A stretch of DNA of 13,465 nucleotides from positions 1 to 13,465 of the forward strand of contig JASHQP010000183.1 in the NCBI GenBank assembly GCA_030039095.1, written 5' to 3'. Positions 7,213-13,465 of the stretch are shown piece after piece; the first letter of the stretch is position 1; each line of letters opens with the position of its first letter. The notes below the pieces were generated by a model. The model did no database searches. It was not told the DNA's origin and saw only the letters and a program-made list of their open reading frames with translations. The stretch comes from Streptosporangiaceae bacterium. GTDB lineage: Bacteria > Actinomycetota > Actinomycetes > Streptosporangiales > Streptosporangiaceae. Made by a program: the position numbers and the translations under genes.

Positions 7213-7229
7213 TGTCCGCAGCGCGGACA
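7213..7229. promoter_or_regulatory. Operator palindrome 2, upstream of the IclR gene
   Basis: TGTCCGCAGCGCGGACA: the best copy, with perfect 7-bp arms TGTCCGC/GCGGACA around 3 nt. It lies about 90 bp from the regulator start. Confidence 0.65.
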
Positions 7230-7258
7230 GGTTGGCTCGACCGCGGACCATACCCGTC

Positions 7259-7282
7259 CGGCGGCCAGCAGTCCGGCCGCCG
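7259..7282. repeat. Perfect 8-bp inverted repeat in the divergent control region
   Basis: CGGCGGCC and GGCCGCCG are separated by 8 nt (7267-7274). It could form a strong GC hairpin or bind a second regulator. There is no T-run on either side, so it is not a classic terminator. Confidence 0.45.
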
Positions 7283-7393
7283 ACCAGGGCGCGCCAGCTA
7301 CGTCGACTGCGCCGCAGCCTCCCGTTCAGGCCCGTTTTCAGCGTGGCCGGCGCGTCGGCTGCACGGAGGCTTCCGGGTGGTGAAATCGGCCTC

Positions 7394-7422
7394 TTGACAG
7401 CGGTTCGCGCTAGCGAAATGCT
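7394..7422 (+). promoter_or_regulatory. Candidate promoter of the transporter-amidohydrolase-oxidoreductase operon
   Basis: A perfect -35 TTGACA lies at 7394-7399. At 17-nt spacing the -10 position reads AATGCT (7417-7422), a poor match, so the promoter probably needs activation. An inverted repeat covers the -10 position and a regulon palindrome lies just downstream. Confidence 0.45.
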
Positions 7423-7437
7423 GTGCGCGTTCGCTAG
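7410..7437. repeat. Inverted repeat CTAGCGAA-N12-TTCGCTAG over the presumed -10
   Basis: Perfect 8-bp arms at 7410-7417 and 7430-7437. The left arm also pairs with TTCGC at 7404-7408, making a nested shorter palindrome. It is different in sequence from the TGTCCGC palindromes, so it may serve a second DNA-binding protein. Confidence 0.45.
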
Positions 7438-7446
7438 GTGAGCTTT

Positions 7447-7463
7447 TGTCCGCATGGCGGTCA
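7447..7463. promoter_or_regulatory. Operator palindrome 3 (one mismatch), upstream of the transporter operon
   Basis: TGTCCGCATGGCGGTCA matches the 17-bp form TGTCCGC-N3-GCGGACA with one mismatch in the right arm. It sits about 25-40 bp downstream of the presumed -10, a place where bound protein would block transcription. Confidence 0.5.
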
Positions 7464-7555
7464 CGGCCGGCTGCCCGCTCCTCTCGCGCCGTCGTGCCGT
7501 CTGGGCCGAGTCCGCTCACTTCGGGGTCGGCGCCGTAGTGGTGCGGCCACATGAC

Positions 7556-7562
7556 AGGGAGG
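7556..7562 (+). promoter_or_regulatory. Ribosome binding site of the transporter gene
   Basis: AGGGAGG lies 5 nt before ATG 7568-7570 and sets that start over an in-frame ATG at 7454. Confidence 0.75.
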
Positions 7563-7567
7563 CTCCG

Positions 7568-8233
7568 ATGACAGATCTGCAATCCGAGGCCGCCGACAGC
7601 AGCGCGCACGAGGTCCAGCCGGCCGAATCAGTCCAGGCCCCGCAGCTGGCCGGCAATCCCGCGGTGCTCGGGCTGATGGTCTTCGCGACCGGCAGCCTGG
7701 TGCTGGGCATCTCACTGCTCGGCAACGTGCCGCTGGCGGTGCAGCCGGGAACCGTGCAGCCCATCGTCTACGCCGGCACCGGCCTGGGCCTGGTGATCGC
7801 CACGATCTGGGCCGCCTCGCTGCAGCAGACGTTCGTCGCGACGATCCTCGGCACGTTCTCCGGGTTCTGGCTGAGCTACTCGGCGATGGTGCTCGGGCTG
7901 ACGCACAACTGGTACGGCATACCGCCCGCGGACATCCCGCACACGCTGGGGCAGTTCCTGATCGGCTGGGATGCAGCGATCTTCATGCTGTTCCTGGTCA
8001 CCCTGCTGCTCCCGCTGGTCTACTCGATAATCCTGGGCGCCGGCACCGTGGGCGTGGCGCTGCTGGCCGTCGCGGTGATGGGCACGTCCTCCGGGATGTA
8101 CCGGGCAGGCGGGGTGTTCGTCCTGATCTTCGCGGCCTTCGGGTACTACGCCTACCTCAGCGGCGCCGTCGAATCCGTGGGCGGCAAGGCACTGCCGCTC
8201 GGCAAGCCGGCCGTCAGCTGGTTCTCGAAGTGA
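7568..8233 (+). CDS. GPR1/FUN34/YaaH (SatP-like) family membrane transporter
   Basis: A 221-aa integral membrane protein of the acetate/succinate uptake family that also includes the yeast Ato proteins. After a polar 28-residue N-terminus comes the family signature NPAVLGLMVFATGSL (30-44; NPA-x-LGL is the hallmark). Hydrophobic segments, about six in all, lie near 33-51, 64-81, 87-109, 120-141, 142-162 and 168-198; a short polar tail ends FSK. The start is set by AGGGAGG 5 nt upstream. It is the first gene of an operon: its TGA overlaps the amidohydrolase GTG as GTGA. In this setting it probably imports the pathway substrate or a carboxylate, or exports a small product such as acetate or ammonium; the true cargo cannot be read. 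Regulation is likely through the IclR palindromes upstream. Confidence 0.87.
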   Translation: MTDLQSEAADSSAHEVQPAESVQAPQLAGNPAVLGLMVFATGSLVLGISLLGNVPLAVQPGTVQPIVYAGTGLGLVIATIWAASLQQTFVATILGTFSGFWLSYSAMVLGLTHNWYGIPPADIPHTLGQFLIGWDAAIFMLFLVTLLLPLVYSIILGAGTVGVALLAVAVMGTSSGMYRAGGVFVLIFAAFGYYAYLSGAVESVGGKALPLGKPAVSWFSK

Positions 8234-9705
8234 CCGCCGCCGACCTTGCGCCCGGGCGGCCGGTGGTGTTCCGGAACGCCACCGTGCTGACCCTGGACGA
8301 TGGCCACCACGTCCTTGACGGCGCCGACGTCCTGGTCAGCGGCGAGCGCATCGCCGCGGTAGGGCCGAACCTGGCCGCGGGAGAGGGAGCGGCCGAGATC
8401 GACGCGTCCGGCGGCGTCCTCATGCCGGGAATGATCGATACGCACCGGCACATGTGGCAGACGGCCATGCGCGGATACGGCGCCGACTGGACGCTGACCC
8501 AGTACTTCGTCTGGTACTACCTGCAGTGGGGCAAGACGTTCCGCCCGCAGGACATCTACGCCGGCAACCTGCTCGCGGCGATCGAGGCGATCGACGCCGG
8601 GGTGACCACCACCGTCGACTGGTCGCATGGCCTGCAGACGGTGGAGCACGCCGACGCGGCGGTGGACGCCCTGACCGAGGTGCCCGGCCGGTTCGTGCTT
8701 GCCTACGGCAACATCCAGCAGGGCCCGTGGGAGTGGTCGGCCGCGCCGGAGTTCCGCGAGTTCGTCAGCCGCCGTTTCGGCAGCGCGAACGACATGCTCG
8801 GCTTCCAGATGGCCTTCGACGTGACCGGTGACCCGTCCTTCCCGGAGAAGGCGGCGTTCGAGGTTGCCCGTGAGCTGGGCGTGCCGGTGACCACGCACGC
8901 CGGCGTGTGGGGCGCGACCAGCGACGACGGCATCAGGCTCATGCACGAGGGCGGCTTCATGACCCCGTCCACGATCTACGTGCACGCGGCGACGCTCACC
9001 CGCGACTCCTACAACCGGATCGCCGCCACCGGCGGGTCGGCGTCGGTGTCCACCGAGAGCGAGCAGAGCGCCGGGCAGGGGTACCCGCCCACCTGGCAGC
9101 TGCGCCAGCACAGCATCCCCGTCTCACTGTCGATGGACACCAGCGTGTGGTGGAGCGGTGACCTGTTCTCGGCCATGCGGGCAACGCTGGGGGCGGACCG
9201 CTCCCGCGAGCATCTCGAGGCGCACAGCAAGCAGGAGACGGTCACCAACGCCCACCTGCGCGCCGAGGACGTGGTCGGCTTCGCCACCAGAGGCGGCTCC
9301 AGGGCCCTCGGCCTCGACTCGGTCGTCGGCAGCATCGAGCCGGGCAAGAAGGCAGACCTGGTCCTGATCAAGAACGACGCGTCGCCGGTCATGTTCCCGC
9401 TGCTCAACCCGTATGGTCACGTCGCGTTCCAGGCACAGCGCGGGGATGTCCACACGGTGGTGATCAATGGCCGGGTGGTGAAGTACGACCACCGTCTCGT
9501 CGGCATCGACCTGGCCAGGGCGCGGCAGGTGATCGAGCAGACCGTGGAGTACCTTAGGGGCCAGCTCGGCCCGCAGGCCTGGACCGAGGGCATGCACCCG
9601 GAGATCCCGGAGACCAAGGTGCTCGACAACCCCTACACCTACACCGAGTGGGACGCGGGCTCGGCCCAGTGGAAGGGCACGGCCGACAGCGATCCCTCCC
9701 CCTGA
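8230..9705 (+). CDS. Metal-dependent amidohydrolase (deaminase-like, SsnA/AtzA/TrzN branch)
   Basis: A 491-aa TIM-barrel hydrolase. The N-terminal beta-sandwich part (VVFRNATVLTLDDG, VLVSGERIAAVGP) leads to the first metal motif GMIDTHRHMW (His72, His74). Other metal or water ligands are His223 in VTTHAG, His252 in IYVHAAT and Asp303 in LSMDTS. The C-terminal GSIEPGKKADLVLIKND (367-383) closes the composite sandwich domain. This is the mononuclear ligand layout of SAH deaminase and the triazine hydrolases. However, the glutamate normally three residues after the third His (HxxE) is Val226, so the usual ring-nitrogen proton donor is missing and plain deaminase chemistry is doubtful. The GTG start overlaps the transporter stop by 4 nt with no separate ribosome site, so translation is coupled. 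Likely a hydrolytic step on an amide, ring or C-N/C-Cl bond in the pathway; substrate unknown. Confidence 0.9.
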   Translation: MTAADLAPGRPVVFRNATVLTLDDGHHVLDGADVLVSGERIAAVGPNLAAGEGAAEIDASGGVLMPGMIDTHRHMWQTAMRGYGADWTLTQYFVWYYLQWGKTFRPQDIYAGNLLAAIEAIDAGVTTTVDWSHGLQTVEHADAAVDALTEVPGRFVLAYGNIQQGPWEWSAAPEFREFVSRRFGSANDMLGFQMAFDVTGDPSFPEKAAFEVARELGVPVTTHAGVWGATSDDGIRLMHEGGFMTPSTIYVHAATLTRDSYNRIAATGGSASVSTESEQSAGQGYPPTWQLRQHSIPVSLSMDTSVWWSGDLFSAMRATLGADRSREHLEAHSKQETVTNAHLRAEDVVGFATRGGSRALGLDSVVGSIEPGKKADLVLIKNDASPVMFPLLNPYGHVAFQAQRGDVHTVVINGRVVKYDHRLVGIDLARARQVIEQTVEYLRGQLGPQAWTEGMHPEIPETKVLDNPYTYTEWDAGSAQWKGTADSDPSP

Positions 9706-9708
9706 GGC

Positions 9709-10692
9709 ATGGCCGCAACCATGCGGGCGGCGCTCGTCCACCGTCACGGCCAGCCGCCCGGGTACCAGGATCACCCGGCGCCCCGGCGTGGCGCCGGGCA
9801 GGCACTCATCCGGGTGACCGCCGCCCCAGTCTGCCCGCTCGACCTGCTCTGTGCCTCGGGAACGTCATACTTCGGCAAGCCGCCGCTGCCGTACGCGCCG
9901 GGCGCCCAGGGCGTCGGGATCGTCGAGGAAGCCGGCACCCTGCACGCAGGTCAGCGGGTCTGGTTCAGCTGTGACGCCGGGATGAAGCCGGGCGACGGCG
10001 CGATGGCCGAGCTGTGCGTCGCCGAGGAGTCGTCGGTCCTGCCGCTGTCCGACCACGTCAGCGACGACCTGGTGGCGGCGCTGGGCCTGTCCGCCATCGC
10101 GGCGTGGACGGCGCTTTCCCTGCGCGGCGGCCTGCGGCCCGGCGAGCATGTCCTCGTGCTCGGTGCCAGCGGAACCGTCGGGCAGGTGGGCGTGCAGGCC
10201 GCGCGACTGCTCGGTGCCGGCCGGGTCACCGCCGCATGCCGCGACGCCCACGGTCGCGCCCGCGCGGCGGAACTGGGCGCGGACGCGGTCGCCGACCTCA
10301 CCGCGGCCGACACCGACGCGCTCACCGCGAGGCTGGCCGAAGCGGCCGGCGGGCGCGTCGACCTGGTGCTCGACCCGGTCTGGGGAATGCCGGCCGAGGC
10401 GGCGCTGCGGCTGCTGTCGCCCCACGGCCGGCTGGTCAATCTCGGCTCGTCGGCAGCGCCCCTGGCCGCGCTGGGATCCGCGACGCTGCGCAGCGGCACT
10501 CTTTCGGTTCTCGGCTACACCAACAACGCGCTCAGCCATGAGCAGAAGGCGGAGGCGCTGGCCGAGATACTCCGGCACGCCGCGGCCGGGCAGCTCACGG
10601 CCGACCACGAGACGCTGCCTCTGGCCAGAGCCCCGGAGGGCTGGTCGCGATGCGGGAAGCCGCCGTACCGGCGCGCCGTCCTGATCCCGTAG
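9709..10692 (+). CDS. MDR-family quinone oxidoreductase-like reductase
   Basis: A 327-aa medium-chain dehydrogenase/reductase. The N-terminal GroES-like domain includes APVCPLDLLCASG (39-51), the place where ζ-crystallin-type enzymes have VxPxD. The Rossmann part has LVLGASGTVGQVGVQAARLLGAG (149-171), followed by VDLVLDPVWG (217-226) and the C-terminal PEGWSRCGKPPYRRAVLIP. The structural-zinc cysteine cluster and the catalytic-zinc Cys/His pair of true alcohol dehydrogenases are absent, so it is zinc-free and probably reduces a quinone or enone with NAD(P)H. It starts 3 nt after the amidohydrolase stop. ATG 9709 has GAGG just upstream; ATG 9721 (MRAALVHRHG) is the alternative and would fit the family N-terminus equally well. 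Last gene of the operon. Confidence 0.87.
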   Translation: MAATMRAALVHRHGQPPGYQDHPAPRRGAGQALIRVTAAPVCPLDLLCASGTSYFGKPPLPYAPGAQGVGIVEEAGTLHAGQRVWFSCDAGMKPGDGAMAELCVAEESSVLPLSDHVSDDLVAALGLSAIAAWTALSLRGGLRPGEHVLVLGASGTVGQVGVQAARLLGAGRVTAACRDAHGRARAAELGADAVADLTAADTDALTARLAEAAGGRVDLVLDPVWGMPAEAALRLLSPHGRLVNLGSSAAPLAALGSATLRSGTLSVLGYTNNALSHEQKAEALAEILRHAAAGQLTADHETLPLARAPEGWSRCGKPPYRRAVLIP

Positions 10693-10849
10693 CGACCCAG
10701 CCGTACTCGGGACAGATGCCGGAACGGTAAGTGCCCGGGCTGGTCTGGTCGACCTTGCCGGTCACGCGATCGCCGAAGGGTGCGCCGGGTACGCGACCCA
10801 GCTCGCACGAGCACGTCCGCGGCAGCGGCCGTCAAGGCCCGCGGATTCA
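10693..10849. other. Convergent intergenic gap, possible weak terminator
   Basis: This 157-nt gap lies between two converging operons. The only structure I find is at 10817-10844: CCGCG pairing CGCGG, and GGCC-gtcaa-GGCC inside, with a bulge. There is no T-run on either side, so a bidirectional terminator is only a suggestion. No gene is evident. Confidence 0.25.
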
Positions 10850-12232
10850 CTACTGGCTGTGCTCGCCGTGTTGCGGGGGAGCGGGCCCATCTGAGCCGGC
10901 CTTGTACTCGAGGAGCGGGACCATGTCCTTGGACCACGCCTCCAGCATCGGAGCGACCACGCGCCACGATTCTTCGGCCTCGTCGCCGCGGATCGAGAGC
11001 GCGGCGTCCTCGCTCAGGACGGCCTGCAGAAGCCGGCCGTAGGCGGGCAGCCCGGCCGGTTCGACCTGGGCGGCCATCGTGTGCGGCGCCAGGGTGCGGG
11101 CGCTGGCTCCGATGCCGGTCAGTTCCAGGGACAGGCCTTCGGGGTCGAGCCCGAAGCGCAGCTGGTTGGGCATGGCCTCCCCGCTGAGCCCGGGCGGCAA
11201 ATGCGGCACCGGGCGGAAGTGCACGACCACCTCCTTGCGGTCCCGCCGGAGCGCCTTGCCGGTACGGAGCCGGAAGACAGTTCCCGGCCAGCGCCAGTTC
11301 TCCAGCTCGAGCTCGATCTCGGCGAATGTCTCGGTCCGGTGCGCCGGGTCTACCCCCTGCTCGTCGACATAAGCCGGCACCGCATGGTTGCCGACCCGGC
11401 CCGCAACGTAACGCCCGCGGCGGGTGCGGGAGGCGACGTCCTGGCCGGTGAGCGGCCGGACCGAGCGCAGCACATCGACCTTCCGGTCGCGCAGGTCACG
11501 TTCGCCGAGACTGACCGGCGGTTCCATGGCCACCAGGCACAGCAGCTGCAGCAGGTGGTTCTGCAGCATGTCCTTGAGAGCCCCGACCCCGTCGTAGTAA
11601 CCGGCCCGGCCCTCCAGGGCCAGTGACTCCTCCCAGAGGATCTCGACATCGGAGATGTGGGCGCTGTTCCAGATGGGCTCCAGCACGCGGTTGGCCAGCC
11701 GGGTTCCCAGCACGTTCTGCACCGTGGCCATGGCCAGGAAATGGTCGACCCGGAACACCGCCTGCTCGGGCAGCAACTCGGCGAGCAGGCGGTTCAGCTC
11801 GATCGCGCTGTCCAGGTCCTCGCCGAACGGCTTCTCCAGGACGATCTTGCTGCCGTCGGGCATGCCCGCCTCGTGCAGCGCCGACACGGCCGCCGGGAAG
11901 ACCGCGGGCGGCAGCGCGAGGTAGGCGGCCACCGGCCCGTCGCCGCCGATGACGGCGGCGACACTGGCCGGGTCGGCGACATCGACCGCGCGGTATTCGG
12001 CCGCCGATGCGATCGCCTGCCGGATTCCGGCCGGAAGACCTGCGGCATGGCGGTCCAGCTGCGCATGTGCCCACTGCCGGAAGTCCTCGGTCCCCCAGTC
12101 TTCCCGGCCCGCGCCGGTCAGCCGGAACCGGCCGTCAAGCCGCCCGGCAGCCACCAGCGATGCAATCCCTGGCAGCAGGTAACGCGCGGTCAGGTCACCT
12201 GTCGCCCCGAAGATGGCCAGTCGCTCGATCAT
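10850..12232 (-). CDS. zwf: Divergent glucose-6-phosphate dehydrogenase homologue
   Basis: A 460-aa NAD(P)-dependent sugar-phosphate dehydrogenase by family. It has coenzyme motif GATGDLT (9-15), EKPFGEDLDSA (133-143), catalytic Asp163 in RVDHFLAMA (161-169), catalytic His226 in DMLQNHLLQ, RTGKAL (323-328), and the family C-terminus AYGRLLQAVLSEDAALS...SWRVVAPMLEAW. Length is slightly short (usual 480-510). Odd points: the canonical substrate motif R-I-D-H-Y-L-G-K-E reads RVDHFLAMA, so the phosphate-contacting Lys (Lys182 in Leuconostoc) is Met168. The Lys after 'GDLA-x-R' (Lys21 in Leuconostoc) is Tyr18. The Asp/His dyad and Lys326 remain. It may therefore oxidise a different sugar, perhaps an unphosphorylated or sulfonated one; zwf is used only as family name. 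The ATG lies 3 nt after the stop of the alcohol dehydrogenase gene, without a ribosome site, so the pair is coupled. Confidence 0.88.
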   Translation of the reverse strand: MIERLAIFGATGDLTARYLLPGIASLVAAGRLDGRFRLTGAGREDWGTEDFRQWAHAQLDRHAAGLPAGIRQAIASAAEYRAVDVADPASVAAVIGGDGPVAAYLALPPAVFPAAVSALHEAGMPDGSKIVLEKPFGEDLDSAIELNRLLAELLPEQAVFRVDHFLAMATVQNVLGTRLANRVLEPIWNSAHISDVEILWEESLALEGRAGYYDGVGALKDMLQNHLLQLLCLVAMEPPVSLGERDLRDRKVDVLRSVRPLTGQDVASRTRRGRYVAGRVGNHAVPAYVDEQGVDPAHRTETFAEIELELENWRWPGTVFRLRTGKALRRDRKEVVVHFRPVPHLPPGLSGEAMPNQLRFGLDPEGLSLELTGIGASARTLAPHTMAAQVEPAGLPAYGRLLQAVLSEDAALSIRGDEAEESWRVVAPMLEAWSKDMVPLLEYKAGSDGPAPPQHGEHSQ

Positions 12233-12235
12233 CGG

Positions 12236-13285
12236 CTAGAACATGATCAGCGGCTTGACGACGTTATCGAGCTTCTGGTCGGACACCTCGAAGGCTCGCT
12301 CCATGTCGTCGAAGGCGAACGTGTGGGTGGTCATCAGGGTGGGGTCGACCCGCCGTGCCTCCAGCACGCGCAGCAGCCGCTGCATGCGCAGCCGGCCGCC
12401 GGGGCACAAGCCGGTAGCGATCGTCTTGTCGGCCATCCCGACTCCCCACTCGGCCCGGGGAATGCGCACGAACTCTCCCTCCCCGAAATAGCCGGTGTTG
12501 GAGACCGTCCCGCCGGGCTTGGTGATCTTGACAGCGTCCTGGAAGGTCTGGTCCGCGCCAAGTGCCTCGATCGCGGTGTCGACTCCCTCCCCGCCGGTCA
12601 GCTCGAAGATCCGCTCGACGACGTCCTCGCGGGTGAAATCCACGATTTCGTCGGCCCCATAGGTGCGGGCTAGCTCCTGCCGGGCCGGGACCGATTCGAT
12701 CCCGATGATCAGGCCGGCTCCGCGCAGCCTGGCGCCGGCCGTGGCCATCAGCCCGACCGGGCCCTGAGCAAGGACTGCCACCGTCCCGCCGATCGGGATG
12801 TTGCCGTTCTCCGCGCCCATGAACCCGGTAGACAGCATGTCGGCGCAGTACACCGCCATGTCGTCGGGCACGCTGTCGGGGATCTTGGCCATGTTCGCGT
12901 CGGCCTCGTTCACGTGGAAGTACTCGGCGAACACCCCGTCCTTGGTGTTGGAGAACTTCCAGCCGCCCAGCGCGGCGCCGGACTGCGATGAGTACCCGTC
13001 CTGGGCGGCGGGGTGACCCCAGTCGGGCGTGATGGCGCCGACCAGGACCCGGTCGCCGGGCTGGAAGACCTTTACCTCGCTTCCCACGTCATGCACGACG
13101 CCGACCGCCTCGTGACCGAGCGTCAGGTTCTCCCGCGGCCCGACGCCGCCGCCGACGGTGTGCGAGTCCGAAGTGCAAATCAGGGCCCTGGTCGTCTGCA
13201 CGATCGCGTCGTTCGGCCCAGGCGTCGGAATGGGCTTGTCCATGAAGGCAACCTCGCCGATTCCCTTCATCACAAAGGCTTTCAT
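12236..13285 (-). CDS. Zinc-dependent secondary-alcohol dehydrogenase (TbADH/CbADH type)
   Basis: A 349-aa MDR alcohol dehydrogenase closely resembling the Thermoanaerobacter brockii and Clostridium beijerinckii isopropanol dehydrogenases as I remember them. Shared stretches include LGHEAVG, GSEVKVFQPGDRV, AITPDW, GWKFSNTKDGVF, NYFGEGE-like NTGYFGEGE, GLCPGGRLRM and the RVDP region. Catalytic zinc ligands are Cys37 (ICTSDSHT), His58, Glu59 (GHE) and Asp149 (CADMLSTGF). Like those enzymes it lacks the four-cysteine structural zinc loop. Where they have V-G-S-R for NADP(H) phosphate binding, this protein has I-E-S-V (Glu197), which favours NAD(H). Start: ATG 13283-13285 has GGGGGAGAGG 9 nt upstream and aligns with the family N-terminus; the TTG three codons earlier abuts that site. 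It oxidises secondary alcohols or reduces ketones; first gene of the operon with the zwf homologue. Confidence 0.92.
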   Translation of the reverse strand: MKAFVMKGIGEVAFMDKPIPTPGPNDAIVQTTRALICTSDSHTVGGGVGPRENLTLGHEAVGVVHDVGSEVKVFQPGDRVLVGAITPDWGHPAAQDGYSSQSGAALGGWKFSNTKDGVFAEYFHVNEADANMAKIPDSVPDDMAVYCADMLSTGFMGAENGNIPIGGTVAVLAQGPVGLMATAGARLRGAGLIIGIESVPARQELARTYGADEIVDFTREDVVERIFELTGGEGVDTAIEALGADQTFQDAVKITKPGGTVSNTGYFGEGEFVRIPRAEWGVGMADKTIATGLCPGGRLRMQRLLRVLEARRVDPTLMTTHTFAFDDMERAFEVSDQKLDNVVKPLIMF

Positions 13286-13294
13286 AGCGGCCAA

Positions 13295-13304
13295 CCTCTC
13301 CCCC
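13295..13304 (-). promoter_or_regulatory. Ribosome binding site of the alcohol dehydrogenase
   Basis: GGGGGAGAGG on the minus strand lies 9 nt before ATG 13283-13285. It excludes the in-frame TTG at 13292-13294, which touches it. Confidence 0.65.
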
Positions 13305-13364
13305 GTGAGCCACCCCGCCGCGGCGCACTGCCACAGGACCAGCGCCCCAGCGAGTCTCAGCCCC

Positions 13365-13391
13365 GTTATATTCCGCCCAGCTGAAGCGCAA
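13365..13391 (-). promoter_or_regulatory. Candidate promoter of the alcohol dehydrogenase operon
   Basis: On the minus strand TATAAC (13365-13370, 5 of 6 to consensus) stands out in GC-rich DNA. TTGCGC (13386-13391) lies 15 nt upstream as a weak -35 at short spacing. It would give a leader of about 70 nt. Confidence 0.4.
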
Positions 13392-13465
13392 CGACCACCT
13401 GGCAGCCGCGTCGCCGCTGGCTGTGACCTTGGTACCCGCGCGCTGGTGGGCTAATCCGGGTGGAA

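Larger units (their letters stand above)
7124..7567. other. 444-nt divergent control region between regulator and transporter operon
   Basis: I see no gene here. Reading left to right it holds the regulator's ribosome site and a -10-like TACAGT (minus, 7191-7196). Next come palindrome 7213-7229, a hairpin (7259-7282), a perfect TTGACA (7394-7399) and an inverted repeat over the presumed -10 (7410-7437). The last elements are the third palindrome (7447-7463) and the transporter ribosome site (7556-7562). The leader of the transporter mRNA would be roughly 140 nt. Confidence 0.7.

Noticed and set aside
6200..7441. A 413-codon plus-strand frame across the IclR gene
   Set aside because: The sequence is compositionally odd, has no ribosome site or domain, and lies opposite a clear IclR protein.
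7454..7567. 38-residue N-terminal extension of the transporter
   Set aside because: It would run through the operator palindrome, has no ribosome site, and the polar/Arg-rich residues do not belong to the family. AGGGAGG marks ATG 7568.
8152..9111. A 319-codon minus-strand frame opposite the amidohydrolase
   Set aside because: His/Arg/Gly-rich shadow with no motif; the plus strand has intact metal ligands.
1..13465. TCCACCCG at the left edge and its complement at the right edge, considered as terminal inverted repeats of an element
   Set aside because: Only 8 bases match, the left copy lies inside the caspase coding sequence, and no transposase is present.

Overview
The window is high-GC DNA with GTG starts, 4-nt gene overlaps and protein families typical of Actinomycetota. 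The EACC1/caspase pair points to a filamentous, developmentally complex actinomycete, but genus cannot be read from the sequence. There are eleven protein-coding genes, one cut by the left edge. I see no rRNA, tRNA, CRISPR array, transposase or integrase.

Left block (1-4872, all minus strand) looks like a defence or conflict island. In transcription order it holds: a UvrD/AddA-type helicase fused to a RecB-like Fe-S nuclease; an HNH endonuclease with an N-terminal sulfur-binding-like domain, overlapping the helicase by 4 nt; an EACC1-type 'effector-associated constant component'; and a caspase-like protease whose start lies 80 nt inside the EACC1 gene. The helicase/HNH pair is plausibly a two-gene modification-dependent (phosphorothioate-sensing) restriction system. 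The EACC1/caspase pair is plausibly a suicide or conflict module. By eye, the caspase/EACC1 end is less GC-rich than the rest.

Middle block (5040-10692) looks like a small catabolic regulon. An FAD monooxygenase and a PcaR/PobR-like IclR regulator lie on the minus strand. A divergent plus-strand operon follows: GPR1/FUN34/YaaH transporter, amidohydrolase (GTGA overlap) and an MDR-type oxidoreductase (3-nt gap). A 17-bp palindrome of form TGTCCGC-N3-GCGGACA occurs three times, exactly in the control regions of the monooxygenase, the regulator and the transporter operon. This makes it the likely operator of the IclR protein and ties all five genes together. The substrate is unknown; the regulator subfamily and monooxygenase suggest an aromatic or N-heterocyclic compound.

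Right block (10850-13285, minus strand) is a two-gene operon: a zinc alcohol dehydrogenase of the Thermoanaerobacter/Clostridium secondary-alcohol type, followed 3 nt later by a divergent glucose-6-phosphate dehydrogenase homologue. The latter has lost two phosphate/substrate-binding lysines. It converges on the middle operon across a 157-nt gap.
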